Source: an archaeon (GTDB taxonomy: Archaea > Thermoproteota > Nitrososphaeria > Nitrososphaerales > CADDZS01). Taken from it: a stretch of 21,343 nucleotides of DNA. Positions 1 through 7,702 of the stretch are shown here, one piece after another (position 1 is the first letter of the stretch; the number at the start of each line of letters is the position of its first letter). The DNA lies in contig JAKAPU010000026.1 of the NCBI GenBank assembly GCA_021806865.1, positions 1 to 21,343 of the forward strand. The letters run 5' to 3'. The translations under genes and the position numbers were made by a program. The notes under the pieces were generated by a model. That model saw only the letters and a list, made by a program, of their open reading frames with translations, ran no database searches and was not told the DNA's origin.

Positions 1-6
1 TCCGAT

Positions 7-171
7 CTAGTTCTCAACATCGAATGAGACCACCACCCCTTTCTGCTTCTTATCAGGAATCATAATTGGTAGCGGATTTAGTTTACCGACGAGTCTATAG
101 TAGACCGGCATCATCTGACGATGTGTTACTAAATTGACTGATTCATTGAGTAACTTCAAAGGGGACTTCAT
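7..171 (-). pseudogene. N-terminal fragment of a polysaccharide deacetylase, ended by TAG
   Basis: An ATG at 171 opens a 54-codon frame whose last residues are GVVVSFDVEN, followed at once by TAG (7-9). A hydrophobic strand running into FDVE is the first beta strand and metal-binding Asp region of NodB/CE4 polysaccharide deacetylases, so the catalytic domain should begin exactly where the frame closes. The preceding residues (VYYRLVGKLNPLPIMIPDK) read like a normal N-terminal lead-in. An in-frame TGA lies directly before the ATG, which fixes the upstream limit. The rest of the gene would lie outside the window. A nonsense mutation or a one-base indel at the TAG are both possible. The family call rests on one short motif. 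Confidence 0.45.
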
Positions 172-625
172 TCAGGAGTGCCACAGTTTTGGAATCTGCA
201 ATAACACATTACAACAAGTAATTAAGAGTTCATTTGGTTCGTTCCAAAGATCTAAAACCTCGTTGCTCAGTGTCATACTCTCAATCCGCGATGAAATCAG
301 CGTATAAAAATTGCAGATTTTGTATTTGAAGTGAGAAATTGGCTTGCAGACTATCAGGACTCTGAAGTTCTTCTCTGTCTGAGCGACCAGGCCATCCAAC
401 GAATTCCTAATGCTGTATCGAGAGAGTCCATTGTTTCTACGTAGGAATTGCTACAAGCGTACGCAAAATATGCTCACGGGAAGACCCCATCACCAATCAA
501 GCATATGTTCTCATTCTGGCTTATATCAGACATCCAGCACTAGATGATTGCCCAGTGCGCTGCTTCCCTTGGACCCGAATGAATTTCTCTGCAAAAGCTG
601 ATCGATATTTTATTGCGTTCCGTTT
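172..625. other. 454-base spacer, no supported gene
   Basis: No frame here has a credible start with protein-like composition. On the plus strand one frame from about 295 to 435 reads like protein (IADFVFEVRNWLADYQDSEV and on) and resumes after TAG as ELLQAYAKYAHGKTPSPIKH up to about 530. It has several stops and no recognisable family, so at most it is an old gene remnant. No strong hairpin plus T-run follows the gene ending at 626. Confidence 0.4.
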
Positions 626-2983
626 CTACGCACCCACATGATAGACTGACACAGTTGGAGCTGCCGTGAAAGCTCCAAAGTTGATGTGCATGCCGACGTT
701 GAGCTTTTGCATTTCTAAAGATGTGAGACCAGATACGATTGTGTTACCAAAGTCGTCTAGAATGGAAATAGAGACGCCTGTCCCTCCAGAGCAAGTGACT
801 AATATGTCGGCATTTGCCCTATAATCTGTGCTCGCGCTTGGGCTCCTCGAAGAAGGGTTAATTGTTCCTGTAAAACCGATTGCATTATCTACATAGCAAA
901 ACGGATTGGAATTATCTGTAATTGAAGCAGGAATCTTTCCGTATTGAAATCCAATAGTCTTTACGAATATCGGTGTATGACCGATAAACTGGATACTGGG
1001 AGGCGGTTGTAAAACGCCGTTTAGTTGAGTTTGTTCTGGGCCGATTAGAGTCAATCCTCCAGAGCCAAATATTATGTTGTAAGTCAGCCCAGTTGATGTA
1101 TTTGAAAACCATTCTATGTTTGCAAGAGTAAGGCAACCAGCATTTTGTCTAATGAGTGTGGCAAGATTGTCAGCGGTATCAATCTGCTCTATAGTGGATT
1201 CTCCGCCGCAATATATACCCGTACAGTATCCGCCCGTAGAATCGATTACACCCCCGCGCCAGTGAAAGCCCTCAAGCCATTGCCAGACGAGGTATCCACC
1301 CGAGCTTGGACCGTGGTAGAATATGTTCACACTGCTCCAAACACATGGTTGAGAGGGTCCAGCTGGTCCGCCGACATTTATACAATCTACTGCTGTAGTA
1401 GCGCCACTCGCACTGCAAATGAAAAGCACTCTATTCATGAAAGTTGAGAGCCAAGTAAAATTACAAAGTACGTAATCTCCGCTAGCATAAGAGGTTTCTT
1501 TGATACCAGTGCTGTTCGACACCCTTATGCAAATATCTTCTAAATGTATCCGACCAGCGAAAGTACCCTGCTGAAAGTTGTTGTCGGCCCCGCTTGGTGC
1601 TGCAAGGTAATTAGTAATACAGTTTGTAGAACTGAATATAGTGGTATTCTGGCCCGCGCCTCTCAATGTATAGTCAATGTTGTTATTCGTTGGATTTGGA
1701 ATCGTGAGCAGCCCAGTTGCCGAATATGTTCCTGCACTGACTTCTATCACACCACCTATTGTCTGTGCCAAATAATCCATTGCCTCTTGGAATCCGGCTG
1801 TTGTTGTGCCGGGGGTATTTGTTCCATAATCACCGTAGCTGTCTGGGCCGTTGGGCGAGATTGAGATGAACGGTCTGACTCCTACACTTCTAGCTATTCC
1901 GTTAGTAGCTTGTCTGACTATATTCAAGTCTGAGCGATACCAAAGATAGCCGTTTGGTGGAAGTGGACTCGGATCACTCGTCAGTGAAGGAAGCCCGACT
2001 CCGTTCGCGCCGAATGAAGGATCCGCCCCATTCTGAGAAGACTGTTGAGCTGATGAAGGAATGGATAATCGACCGAGCGTGAAAGCAGCCACCAAACCGG
2101 CACCAACTCCTCCAGCCAGCTTCACGAAACCTCTTCTGCTGGCGTCTGGCTCGAGTAGATTCAATGGCAACCCGTTCTTCTTCGCAAATATGTCTCTGTG
2201 CTCGGTCGAGCAGAACACATACTTCTTCTTGCCAATCATCATCCCCTTGTCCACTGTTATGTTGTGCTTCGTTGAGATTCCTTGTAGAGGATCTGATGGG
2301 AGAATCAATCCACAGAGAGGATCAACTCTCGAAGATTTGAAATTCTCCATATGCTTTTGCGAGCAGAAGACAAGACTATCGTAGGTAAACTTTGAGTTTC
2401 TGACAACGGTTCCACAGTAGCAACTCTTGTTTTCGAGCGATCGCCTAATCCCATCTGCAGAGAAGGACATCACAGGTATCATGCCACTCGTCTGCAAACT
2501 GTATAATCGGGAAGCTGTCCAAAGACCATACGCAATCAACCAGTCAAGAGCGTAATTAAAATAAAATCCAAACTTGAAATTCGGAAAGCTGAAACTTCCC
2601 ACACTCTGGAAGAGCCCAAACATCTTGTATCTTTGGCGTCGAGCAAAGCGATAGAGCTTCGTGTACGGATGACTAACTTCAAATCGAAAAGCTCGATAAC
2701 CCCACATCGAAAGAATAATCGGATGCGTTGCCCAGAAGGAAAACTTGAAGGAAAAAGTCGATTCCCTGTGCGGGAAAGGAAATGGAAAGTACTTGACCTG
2801 ATAATCGCACCTCTTGCAAGTATAATCATAAGATGGCTTTCCATCGGTGAGCTCTACGAATACTCCGTGCATTCTCTGGCCACATTTGGAACAGAATCTG
2901 GATTTGCCAGCGATCAAATTTCCAACAACTGCAAACACCAGCAAGGGAAGCAATACAGCTGATATTATTTCAAACGCGCTCAA
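626..2983 (-). CDS. Zinc-finger / Tat-signal / parallel beta-helix surface protein
   Basis: A 785-residue mosaic. Residues 5-25 are a membrane helix. C31/C34 and C56/C59 form a zinc ribbon. C188, C190, C207/H211 and C258/H262 look like treble-clef (TRASH/YHS-type) zinc knuckles (FCSQKH, FCSTEH). Residues 282-305 are a twin-arginine signal (SRRGFVK then a Gly/Ala-rich hydrophobic stretch), oddly placed in the middle. After a Gly/Ser/Pro linker, residues about 395-690 are a pectate-lyase-3-type beta-helix (GGVIEVSAGTY, LRGAGQNTTIF), and the last 75 residues look like a beta-sandwich. The likely role is an anchored surface protein that binds or cleaves glycan; no catalytic residues could be assigned. 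It starts at TTG; no in-frame ATG was seen nearby. It lies 39 bases downstream of tatA on the same strand, so a dedicated Tat export pair is likely. Confidence 0.8.
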   Translation of the reverse strand: MSAFEIISAVLLPLLVFAVVGNLIAGKSRFCSKCGQRMHGVFVELTDGKPSYDYTCKRCDYQVKYFPFPFPHRESTFSFKFSFWATHPIILSMWGYRAFRFEVSHPYTKLYRFARRQRYKMFGLFQSVGSFSFPNFKFGFYFNYALDWLIAYGLWTASRLYSLQTSGMIPVMSFSADGIRRSLENKSCYCGTVVRNSKFTYDSLVFCSQKHMENFKSSRVDPLCGLILPSDPLQGISTKHNITVDKGMMIGKKKYVFCSTEHRDIFAKKNGLPLNLLEPDASRRGFVKLAGGVGAGLVAAFTLGRLSIPSSAQQSSQNGADPSFGANGVGLPSLTSDPSPLPPNGYLWYRSDLNIVRQATNGIARSVGVRPFISISPNGPDSYGDYGTNTPGTTTAGFQEAMDYLAQTIGGVIEVSAGTYSATGLLTIPNPTNNNIDYTLRGAGQNTTIFSSTNCITNYLAAPSGADNNFQQGTFAGRIHLEDICIRVSNSTGIKETSYASGDYVLCNFTWLSTFMNRVLFICSASGATTAVDCINVGGPAGPSQPCVWSSVNIFYHGPSSGGYLVWQWLEGFHWRGGVIDSTGGYCTGIYCGGESTIEQIDTADNLATLIRQNAGCLTLANIEWFSNTSTGLTYNIIFGSGGLTLIGPEQTQLNGVLQPPPSIQFIGHTPIFVKTIGFQYGKIPASITDNSNPFCYVDNAIGFTGTINPSSRSPSASTDYRANADILVTCSGGTGVSISILDDFGNTIVSGLTSLEMQKLNVGMHINFGAFTAAPTVSVYHVGA

Positions 2984-3022
2984 ATTTTGTCACAATTCCC
3001 AAAGATAGCCTCTCGCCAATTG

Positions 3023-3223
3023 TCATGGTGAGTTTTTGTCGTGGCTTTTGAGAAGGAGAGTATCGTTGACTTGCTGTGTAGGTACAACGCCCCTTGCTCC
3101 GTTTTCATACTCTCTCTTAGACTGCCCGATTGCTCTTGCAAGTTGAGGAATCCTTGAGGTGCCAAATAGGACAATCGCCATTGCTATGATCAGGAGCCAG
3201 ACTACAGGATCATCGAATGCCAC
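3023..3223 (-). CDS. tatA: Twin-arginine translocase subunit TatA
   Basis: The 66-residue product has the TatA layout: one short membrane helix (about residues 7-20), the FG hinge (20-21), then the amphipathic helix with SRIPQLARAIG (23-33), and a polar tail. TatA forms the variable pore that lets folded proteins cross the membrane once TatC has bound the RR signal. The start is GTG at 3223; a TATA-like element sits about 35 bases upstream. It is the first gene of a pair with the beta-helix protein, which carries an RR signal. No tatC is in the window, so this is probably an extra, cargo-linked TatA that uses a TatC encoded elsewhere. Confidence 0.88.
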   Translation of the reverse strand: MAFDDPVVWLLIIAMAIVLFGTSRIPQLARAIGQSKREYENGARGVVPTQQVNDTLLLKSHDKNSP

Positions 3224-3255
3224 GGGTCTCTCTCGGCTAGTAAGTTCAAACCTCC

Positions 3256-3265
3256 CATTTAAGCG
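3256..3265 (-). promoter_or_regulatory. Putative TATA box for the tatA–beta-helix operon
   Basis: Minus-strand CTTAAATG lies about 37 bases before the GTG of tatA. An archaeal start site about 25 bases downstream would give a leader of roughly 10 bases. The call is based on position and A/T content only. Confidence 0.3.
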
Positions 3266-3424
3266 ATTAGTAAGTAAAATCTGTAGTGAACATCCGTGCT
3301 GACAAATCAGATTCTTGTAAGGAGCTTCGTGATGAATGGAGGCATTGATCGCTCTGAATCGTCAGGCGGAGACCCCTAGTAGAGCACCCCGTTGCAGAGA
3401 TTCAAAACCAAACCGGAAAAGTAG

Positions 3425-3688
3425 TTAATTCGAATCTGGATCATCTTCTGCTTTCTTACACCAAATCTTTCTGCATTTATTTTTGGGATTTTTCTTTTCG
3501 ACACAGTGTGTGTTTTGGTTAAGCGGACGATCTGAAGGAGCAGTCTCAAGAAAAGTTAGGGCGGCCCTTGCAGGACCATAATTGAATCTCTTAGTGTAGT
3601 GCCCATTAGACGTCCATTGGCTCTAATGCTGCAATGACCTAATTGTCTTGTAAAATGCTACATCGCTACCCTTTGAGAAGTAACGCAT
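3425..3688 (-). pseudogene. Small Cys-containing protein gene interrupted by an in-frame TAG
   Basis: An ATG at 3688 opens MRYFSKGSDVAFYKTIRSLQH, then TAG, and the same frame continues for 65 codons to TAA (3425-3427). The second part reads like real protein: FNYGPARAALTFLETAPSD, then a basic Cys-containing stretch (THCVEKKN, CRKIWCKK) and an acidic tail (AEDDPDSN). Together this is 88 codons with one internal stop. I do not recognise a family. The three cysteines in about 16 residues could hint at metal binding. It sits alone in a long spacer upstream of tatA. It could also be chance open frame; an intact homologue would settle it. Confidence 0.35.
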
Positions 3689-4128
3689 AAGAAAATGAGA
3701 AGTTTGTCATCGGAGTGTTATCGCAAATCTTCAGGAGCTTTTTTTCACGCTTCTACAAGAATATGATTCGATAAACGGTCGGAATTGGGCCTGATCGGTC
3801 AGTCTCTCCTCGAGACATTGAATTAGTCCCATTTTCCCGATGATGTGTTCGAAAATTATCTAATATTGGACAAAAAATTGTATTTCAGTTCGACCGGCTC
3901 AGAAGACTTGCAAATTGATCTGCCATAAGCCAGGTGGTGATTGGCTGAAACCAAGGCCACGTATCAGACTCATTAATCTTATCCGGAGATCTCACGGGTT
4001 GAGGTTAAGTTAATCGTAATCTCCAATAACCAAGGATTTGAGAATATGACGGATTCTTGAGATCGGCCGAGGACGAGTAAAGCGGCAAGAGTCTTTCAAA
4101 GATGCTGAAAAGCGAGGAAGCCATAGGT
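3689..4128. other. Spacer without a recognisable gene
   Basis: About 440 A/T-rich bases between the small interrupted frame and the end of the acyltransferase gene. Only short open frames with many stops were seen on either strand. One run of seven T follows AGGAGC at about 3740-3746, without a convincing stem before it. Confidence 0.4.
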
Positions 4129-5229
4129 TCAGATCTTCTTGCGTTCTTGTGCAGGAAAATATTGTAGGTATCCGTGTCGCATAGCTATATCCACTATTCT
4201 CTCTGAATGTCTGATTAGAAGGCGATCAAGAGGCGGAGATACCGGAGAGTGCCACTTCAAAGCTGGAAACGTGCAGAGTTCTGCGCCGAAACTGCGTTTG
4301 AACCGAGCAAGTCCTGGAAGCCTTCTATCTATGCCTGTCAAATCGAAAACCGCATGTCCTTGTTTCTTCGCGTTTTCAATCATATAGCGCCAAATGAATG
4401 TGTATCCATTATACCTTGCATATTCTCTCAGAGACCCACCAGTCCAGCTGTAGACCATATTTGGATCGATTAGAAATGCAGTCGTCGCTATTGGTTTCTC
4501 GTCATAAATCGCGAACAACAACTTAATTTGATTTGAATCCTTGAACGTTCGGAAAACATCCTCATAGAAGCTTAATGGAAAGGGGGAAAAGCCAGATCGC
4601 AGATAAGTCTCTTTTATGATCCTGTAGTAATCGCCCACTTCGGATTCATCTTTGGCTTCGCGAATTTTGACACCGAGTTGATTTGATTTCCTCAAGTTCC
4701 GTCTGACATCAGGTATGAAACGAGATTCAATTGTTTCCATAGATTGTTTCAAGTCCAGCAACAATGTCTCTCTCCAAGAAATCTCACTCCTAGTAGAGCG
4801 AATTTGCTGGCAAATCTGTTGATCCTTATCCATAGAAGGTGATAAAACAACTCTTGCTCGGCCGAAGGGCATTGCAATATGAAACGCCTCCAAGAGTAGA
4901 AACCTGAACACACCAGGCCTATCAAGCGAACAAACTGGGCCTCCATATGGATTTTCAATGTCACCTACTGGTGAACTGATTTCTTTGTACCAAAAAGGTC
5001 TTGGAACATTTTGCACCGAAGGATGTGAATAGTAACCAAATTTAAATGGGAACACGCCGACTATTTTCCCTTCCTCTCGCGCAACCAAATCTACAACTCT
5101 TGAGTTGAAGGTGCGTCTGTGTATGTCGCACCATTCCCGAGAATGGTAAATTGTACCTGTTGGGCATGAGTAGACGAACTCGTTCCATTCTTGGAGATCT
5201 GACTCGGTCGCTCTTCTGACACTCAGCAA
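4129..5229 (-). CDS. FemAB/GNAT-type acyltransferase (BioF2-like)
   Basis: The 366-residue product matches FemAB-like acetyltransferases, which have two GNAT lobes: a first lobe over about residues 1-150 (YHSREWCDIHRR, DLVAREEGKIVGVFPF) and a second over about 170-330. The second lobe has the FIPDVRRNLRKSNQLGVKIR helix-strand entry, KLLFAIYDEKPIATTAFLI, and the closing LARFKRSFGAEL motif typical of the family. These enzymes transfer an acyl or aminoacyl group to a sugar or cell-wall precursor; archaea lack peptidoglycan, so a polysaccharide or lipid-linked sugar is the likely acceptor. The start is TTG at 5229, the only common start before an in-frame stop. An ATG at 5261 lies in a different frame and would join it if one base were restored. 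It is divergent from the sulfotransferase. Confidence 0.75.
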   Translation of the reverse strand: MLSVRRATESDLQEWNEFVYSCPTGTIYHSREWCDIHRRTFNSRVVDLVAREEGKIVGVFPFKFGYYSHPSVQNVPRPFWYKEISSPVGDIENPYGGPVCSLDRPGVFRFLLLEAFHIAMPFGRARVVLSPSMDKDQQICQQIRSTRSEISWRETLLLDLKQSMETIESRFIPDVRRNLRKSNQLGVKIREAKDESEVGDYYRIIKETYLRSGFSPFPLSFYEDVFRTFKDSNQIKLLFAIYDEKPIATTAFLIDPNMVYSWTGGSLREYARYNGYTFIWRYMIENAKKQGHAVFDLTGIDRRLPGLARFKRSFGAELCTFPALKWHSPVSPPLDRLLIRHSERIVDIAMRHGYLQYFPAQERKKI

Positions 5230-5428
5230 TCTTTCCCACTTTCCTTGTCGAACCGCGTCATCACAGCGTCTTGTCTCGCGTTTTCATGTCTGATATCTCA
5301 ATGGTATTTCTGAGTTTTAACTTTGGGAAATTACTTGTTTACTTCTTATCAGAATGAAGTGATCAGGGTTTCCCTAACAACTAGGCCGAATCCGTTCCAC
5401 TTGTTCTCAACATCAATCCTTGCCAAAA

Positions 5429-5438
5429 GACAACTTTA
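5429..5438 (+). promoter_or_regulatory. Putative TATA box for the sulfotransferase
   Basis: AACTTTAAGG lies 31-40 bases before the ATG at 5469. A start about 25 bases further on would fall near 5460, giving a near-leaderless message. No Shine-Dalgarno sequence is seen, which fits this reading. Confidence 0.3.
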
Positions 5439-5468
5439 AGGCAATCACAACGAAGGCTAGTGCTTACC

Positions 5469-6347
5469 ATGGACTACAAGGGAGGCAACGTAGTCTTTAT
5501 CGTAGGTTCTGGCAGAAGCGGAACGACATGGCTCCAACGGTTGCTAGCCTCACATCCGAAAGTTAGAACTGGTCAGGAATCGAATCTGTTCAGTCAGTAT
5601 ATCGGGCCTCAATTGCGCAACTGGCACGCAGAGGAAAGAACTCTCGCTTGGAACCGCGGCGGAATTGGGATGCAATGTTATTTTGAAACTGACCAGTTTA
5701 TTTCAATCTTAAAGGAACATATGCTGAAGCTGATGCAACCAATGATAGGCCAGTTAAGGGAAGGCGAAATTTTCGTAGAAAAATCGCCAGACCACTCCTA
5801 TTGGATGAGTGAAATTTCTGAACTGCTGCCTGACGCACGCTTCATTCATATTCTCCGTGATGGGAGAGATGTCGCCGCTTCATTTATTGCTGCAAGCAAA
5901 TCTCACGGCACTGCTTGGGCTCCAAAGAGCGGAAGGTGGGCTGCCATGTGGTGGGTTCAAGCTGTACGGGCTGTTCAAGACGGAAAGAAAAAAATTCCAC
6001 GAGACAAGTTCGCTGAAGTTAGATACGAACAACTAAGAGCGACTCCTAACAACGAACTCCGTCGGCTGAGCGATTTCATGGGCCTAGATTGGAAAGACGA
6101 GGATATTGAGCGGGCAGTGAAAAGTAACGAGCCGAATACTTTTCGTGAGACTGGCGCAGCAATCCCGCTTGCTGGTAATTTTGGAAAGATATCAGGTCCT
6201 GTGGTCAAAGAGCCTGAAGGATTCGTCAGGCGAGCAAAGGCCGGGTCTTGGAAACAAGATCTCAGTACCGTTCAAAAGGTCCAGGTTTGGATTTATGCAC
6301 GGAAGACAATGAGGGAAGTAGGCTATTCTTGGACTTGGCCTTTTTGA
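5469..6347 (+). CDS. PAPS-dependent sulfotransferase
   Basis: This enzyme moves a sulfuryl group from PAPS to a hydroxyl, probably on a glycan. It has the complete family pattern (numbered from the ATG at 5469): the 5'-phosphosulfate loop GSGRSGTTWL near residues 13-22, VEKSPDH at about 103-109 with the candidate base His109, and the 3'-phosphate motif ILRDGRDVAASF at about 128-139. The length (about 292 residues) is normal for the Sulfotransfer_3-type family. A GTG three codons upstream (5460) is an alternative start. No membrane helix is seen, so it is cytosolic and would act before export. The APS kinase at 10711 would supply its co-substrate. The spacer to the next gene holds no supported gene. 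Confidence 0.88.
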   Translation: MDYKGGNVVFIVGSGRSGTTWLQRLLASHPKVRTGQESNLFSQYIGPQLRNWHAEERTLAWNRGGIGMQCYFETDQFISILKEHMLKLMQPMIGQLREGEIFVEKSPDHSYWMSEISELLPDARFIHILRDGRDVAASFIAASKSHGTAWAPKSGRWAAMWWVQAVRAVQDGKKKIPRDKFAEVRYEQLRATPNNELRRLSDFMGLDWKDEDIERAVKSNEPNTFRETGAAIPLAGNFGKISGPVVKEPEGFVRRAKAGSWKQDLSTVQKVQVWIYARKTMREVGYSWTWPF

Positions 6348-6635
6348 AAGTGACATTGAATTCTGGCGCTGGCCATTTTGCACTGATTGGCCAGATAAAG
6401 CGAGGTTATTCGATTGATCAAAGCAGGCCAGGAATTGACACAAATTCTCCATCGTTGGCTACGATCAGAGTTTTCATAGAGGAATGAGTGCGAATAAATG
6501 TTATAGGCGGATGTGTCGAACCAATTAATCTACTTGAAAATGGTAACTTGATCATGTGCATCATGCTCGAAATTGAGAGTATTCCAAGCTCAGCTAAGGA
6601 CTCCGTTTTGGATCTCCAGCGATGCGATTGCTAAC

Positions 6636-7568
6636 ATGACATCCATGCTTCGACGCCCTTGGCATATACTGAAATCTGCAAAAAATCCAGCGGTCGCTCG
6701 CGTTGCAGTAGGACTCAGGAAACTCTCTTACGGCGAGATTACTTATGTCAAAACAAATGAACTCGTCAGCGATACGCTTGAGTGGATCAAGTCTTTTCCT
6801 CAACGATTTGATATGGTTGTAGGTATCCCGAGAGCTGGATTGATTCCCGCCTCGATCATATCGACTCAACTAGGGGTGCCACTTACGATGCCCGACCTCT
6901 TCCCCCGTGCTTTCATCAGTAACAAGACCTATGACACTCTCCCTAATGAGGTGTTGGTAGTGGACGACGCATCAGGTCGTGCTGAAGGTGGTACGATGGA
7001 TACGATACTCAAGATGCTTACAACAAAATCTCCGAAAACGAAATTTTGGAAGGCAAGTACATACGTCATGGAATCATGCGCTAATTTCTTCGACCTCTAC
7101 CACCGAGTCATAAGGGACAAAGGTCGTTTTGTCTGTGAGTGGAATTTGCAGCACGACAAGTATTTCGGAATATTGGGTGCCGACATGGATGGTGTACTCT
7201 GCGAAGACTGTTCAGAAGAAGACGACAAGGACGAAGCGAAATATGTTAATCACCTAGTGAATGCTAGGCCCTACTTCATACCCGACTACGAAATAGATTA
7301 TATCGTAACGGGTCGACTGGAGAAATACAGGGCGGAGACTGAAGCGTGGCTAGCAAGGCACAGAATCAAATACGGGAAGTTGATCATGTGGAATCTTCAA
7401 GACAAATCCCAGAGGACTAATCCTGCTCAGTACAAGGCTAAAGAGTTACTACTCAGCAAACCAGGTATGTTCATCGAAAGCCGACACTTGGAGGCCGGCG
7501 TAATAAGTCGGAAGGTCGGGATTCACGTGTTCTGTTTTGAGCACATGAATTTCGTTGGAAAATGCTAG
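6636..7568 (+). CDS. Phosphoribosyltransferase–HAD phosphatase fusion
   Basis: Two domains. Residues about 35-145 are a type I phosphoribosyltransferase fold, with VVGIPRAGL near 61-69 and the PRPP loop VLVVDDASGRAEGGTM near 106-121. Residues about 175-300 are HAD-like, with GADMDGVLCED (nucleophile Asp183, Asp185), VTGR (Thr225) and a fourth motif FIESRHLEA in which Glu281 stands where Asp is usual. Such fusions occur in polysaccharide and nucleotide-sugar clusters; the substrate is unknown. I chose ATG 6636 (another ATG is at 6645), because the 21 residues before it, from a TTG at 6573, look unrelated to the fold. The stop is TAG. A short hairpin follows the stop. Confidence 0.75.
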   Translation: MTSMLRRPWHILKSAKNPAVARVAVGLRKLSYGEITYVKTNELVSDTLEWIKSFPQRFDMVVGIPRAGLIPASIISTQLGVPLTMPDLFPRAFISNKTYDTLPNEVLVVDDASGRAEGGTMDTILKMLTTKSPKTKFWKASTYVMESCANFFDLYHRVIRDKGRFVCEWNLQHDKYFGILGADMDGVLCEDCSEEDDKDEAKYVNHLVNARPYFIPDYEIDYIVTGRLEKYRAETEAWLARHRIKYGKLIMWNLQDKSQRTNPAQYKAKELLLSKPGMFIESRHLEAGVISRKVGIHVFCFEHMNFVGKC

Positions 7569-7571
7569 AAG

Positions 7572-7589
7572 AATCAAATCTGTTTGATT
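7572..7589 (+). terminator. Hairpin just after the phosphoribosyltransferase–HAD gene
   Basis: AATCAAA TCTG TTTGATT forms a perfect 7-bp stem with a 4-base loop, starting 4 bases after the stop codon. There is no long T-run after it, so termination is an inference. It lies between convergent genes and could act on either transcript. Confidence 0.35.
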
Positions 7590-7702
7590 TCGATGGCAAA
7601 ACATGCGCGGGCTCGTCAATTGTTCGACATCGAGAGCCATCCGCGAATTCAGTGAGCCGAAAGAAGTTTTTGTGAGAAACCACTTTGGAATTTCTTGATG
7701 GA

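Noticed and set aside
172..399. Minus-strand frame of 75 codons next to the deacetylase fragment
   Set aside because: No family look and odd composition; its TGA directly precedes the ATG at 171 in the same frame, so it only marks the upstream limit.
7..3688. TAG read as pyrrolysine or otherwise recoded
   Set aside because: TAG is the normal stop of the phosphoribosyltransferase, APS kinase, RusA-like, UbiA and second KaiC-like genes, and no Pyl machinery is in view.
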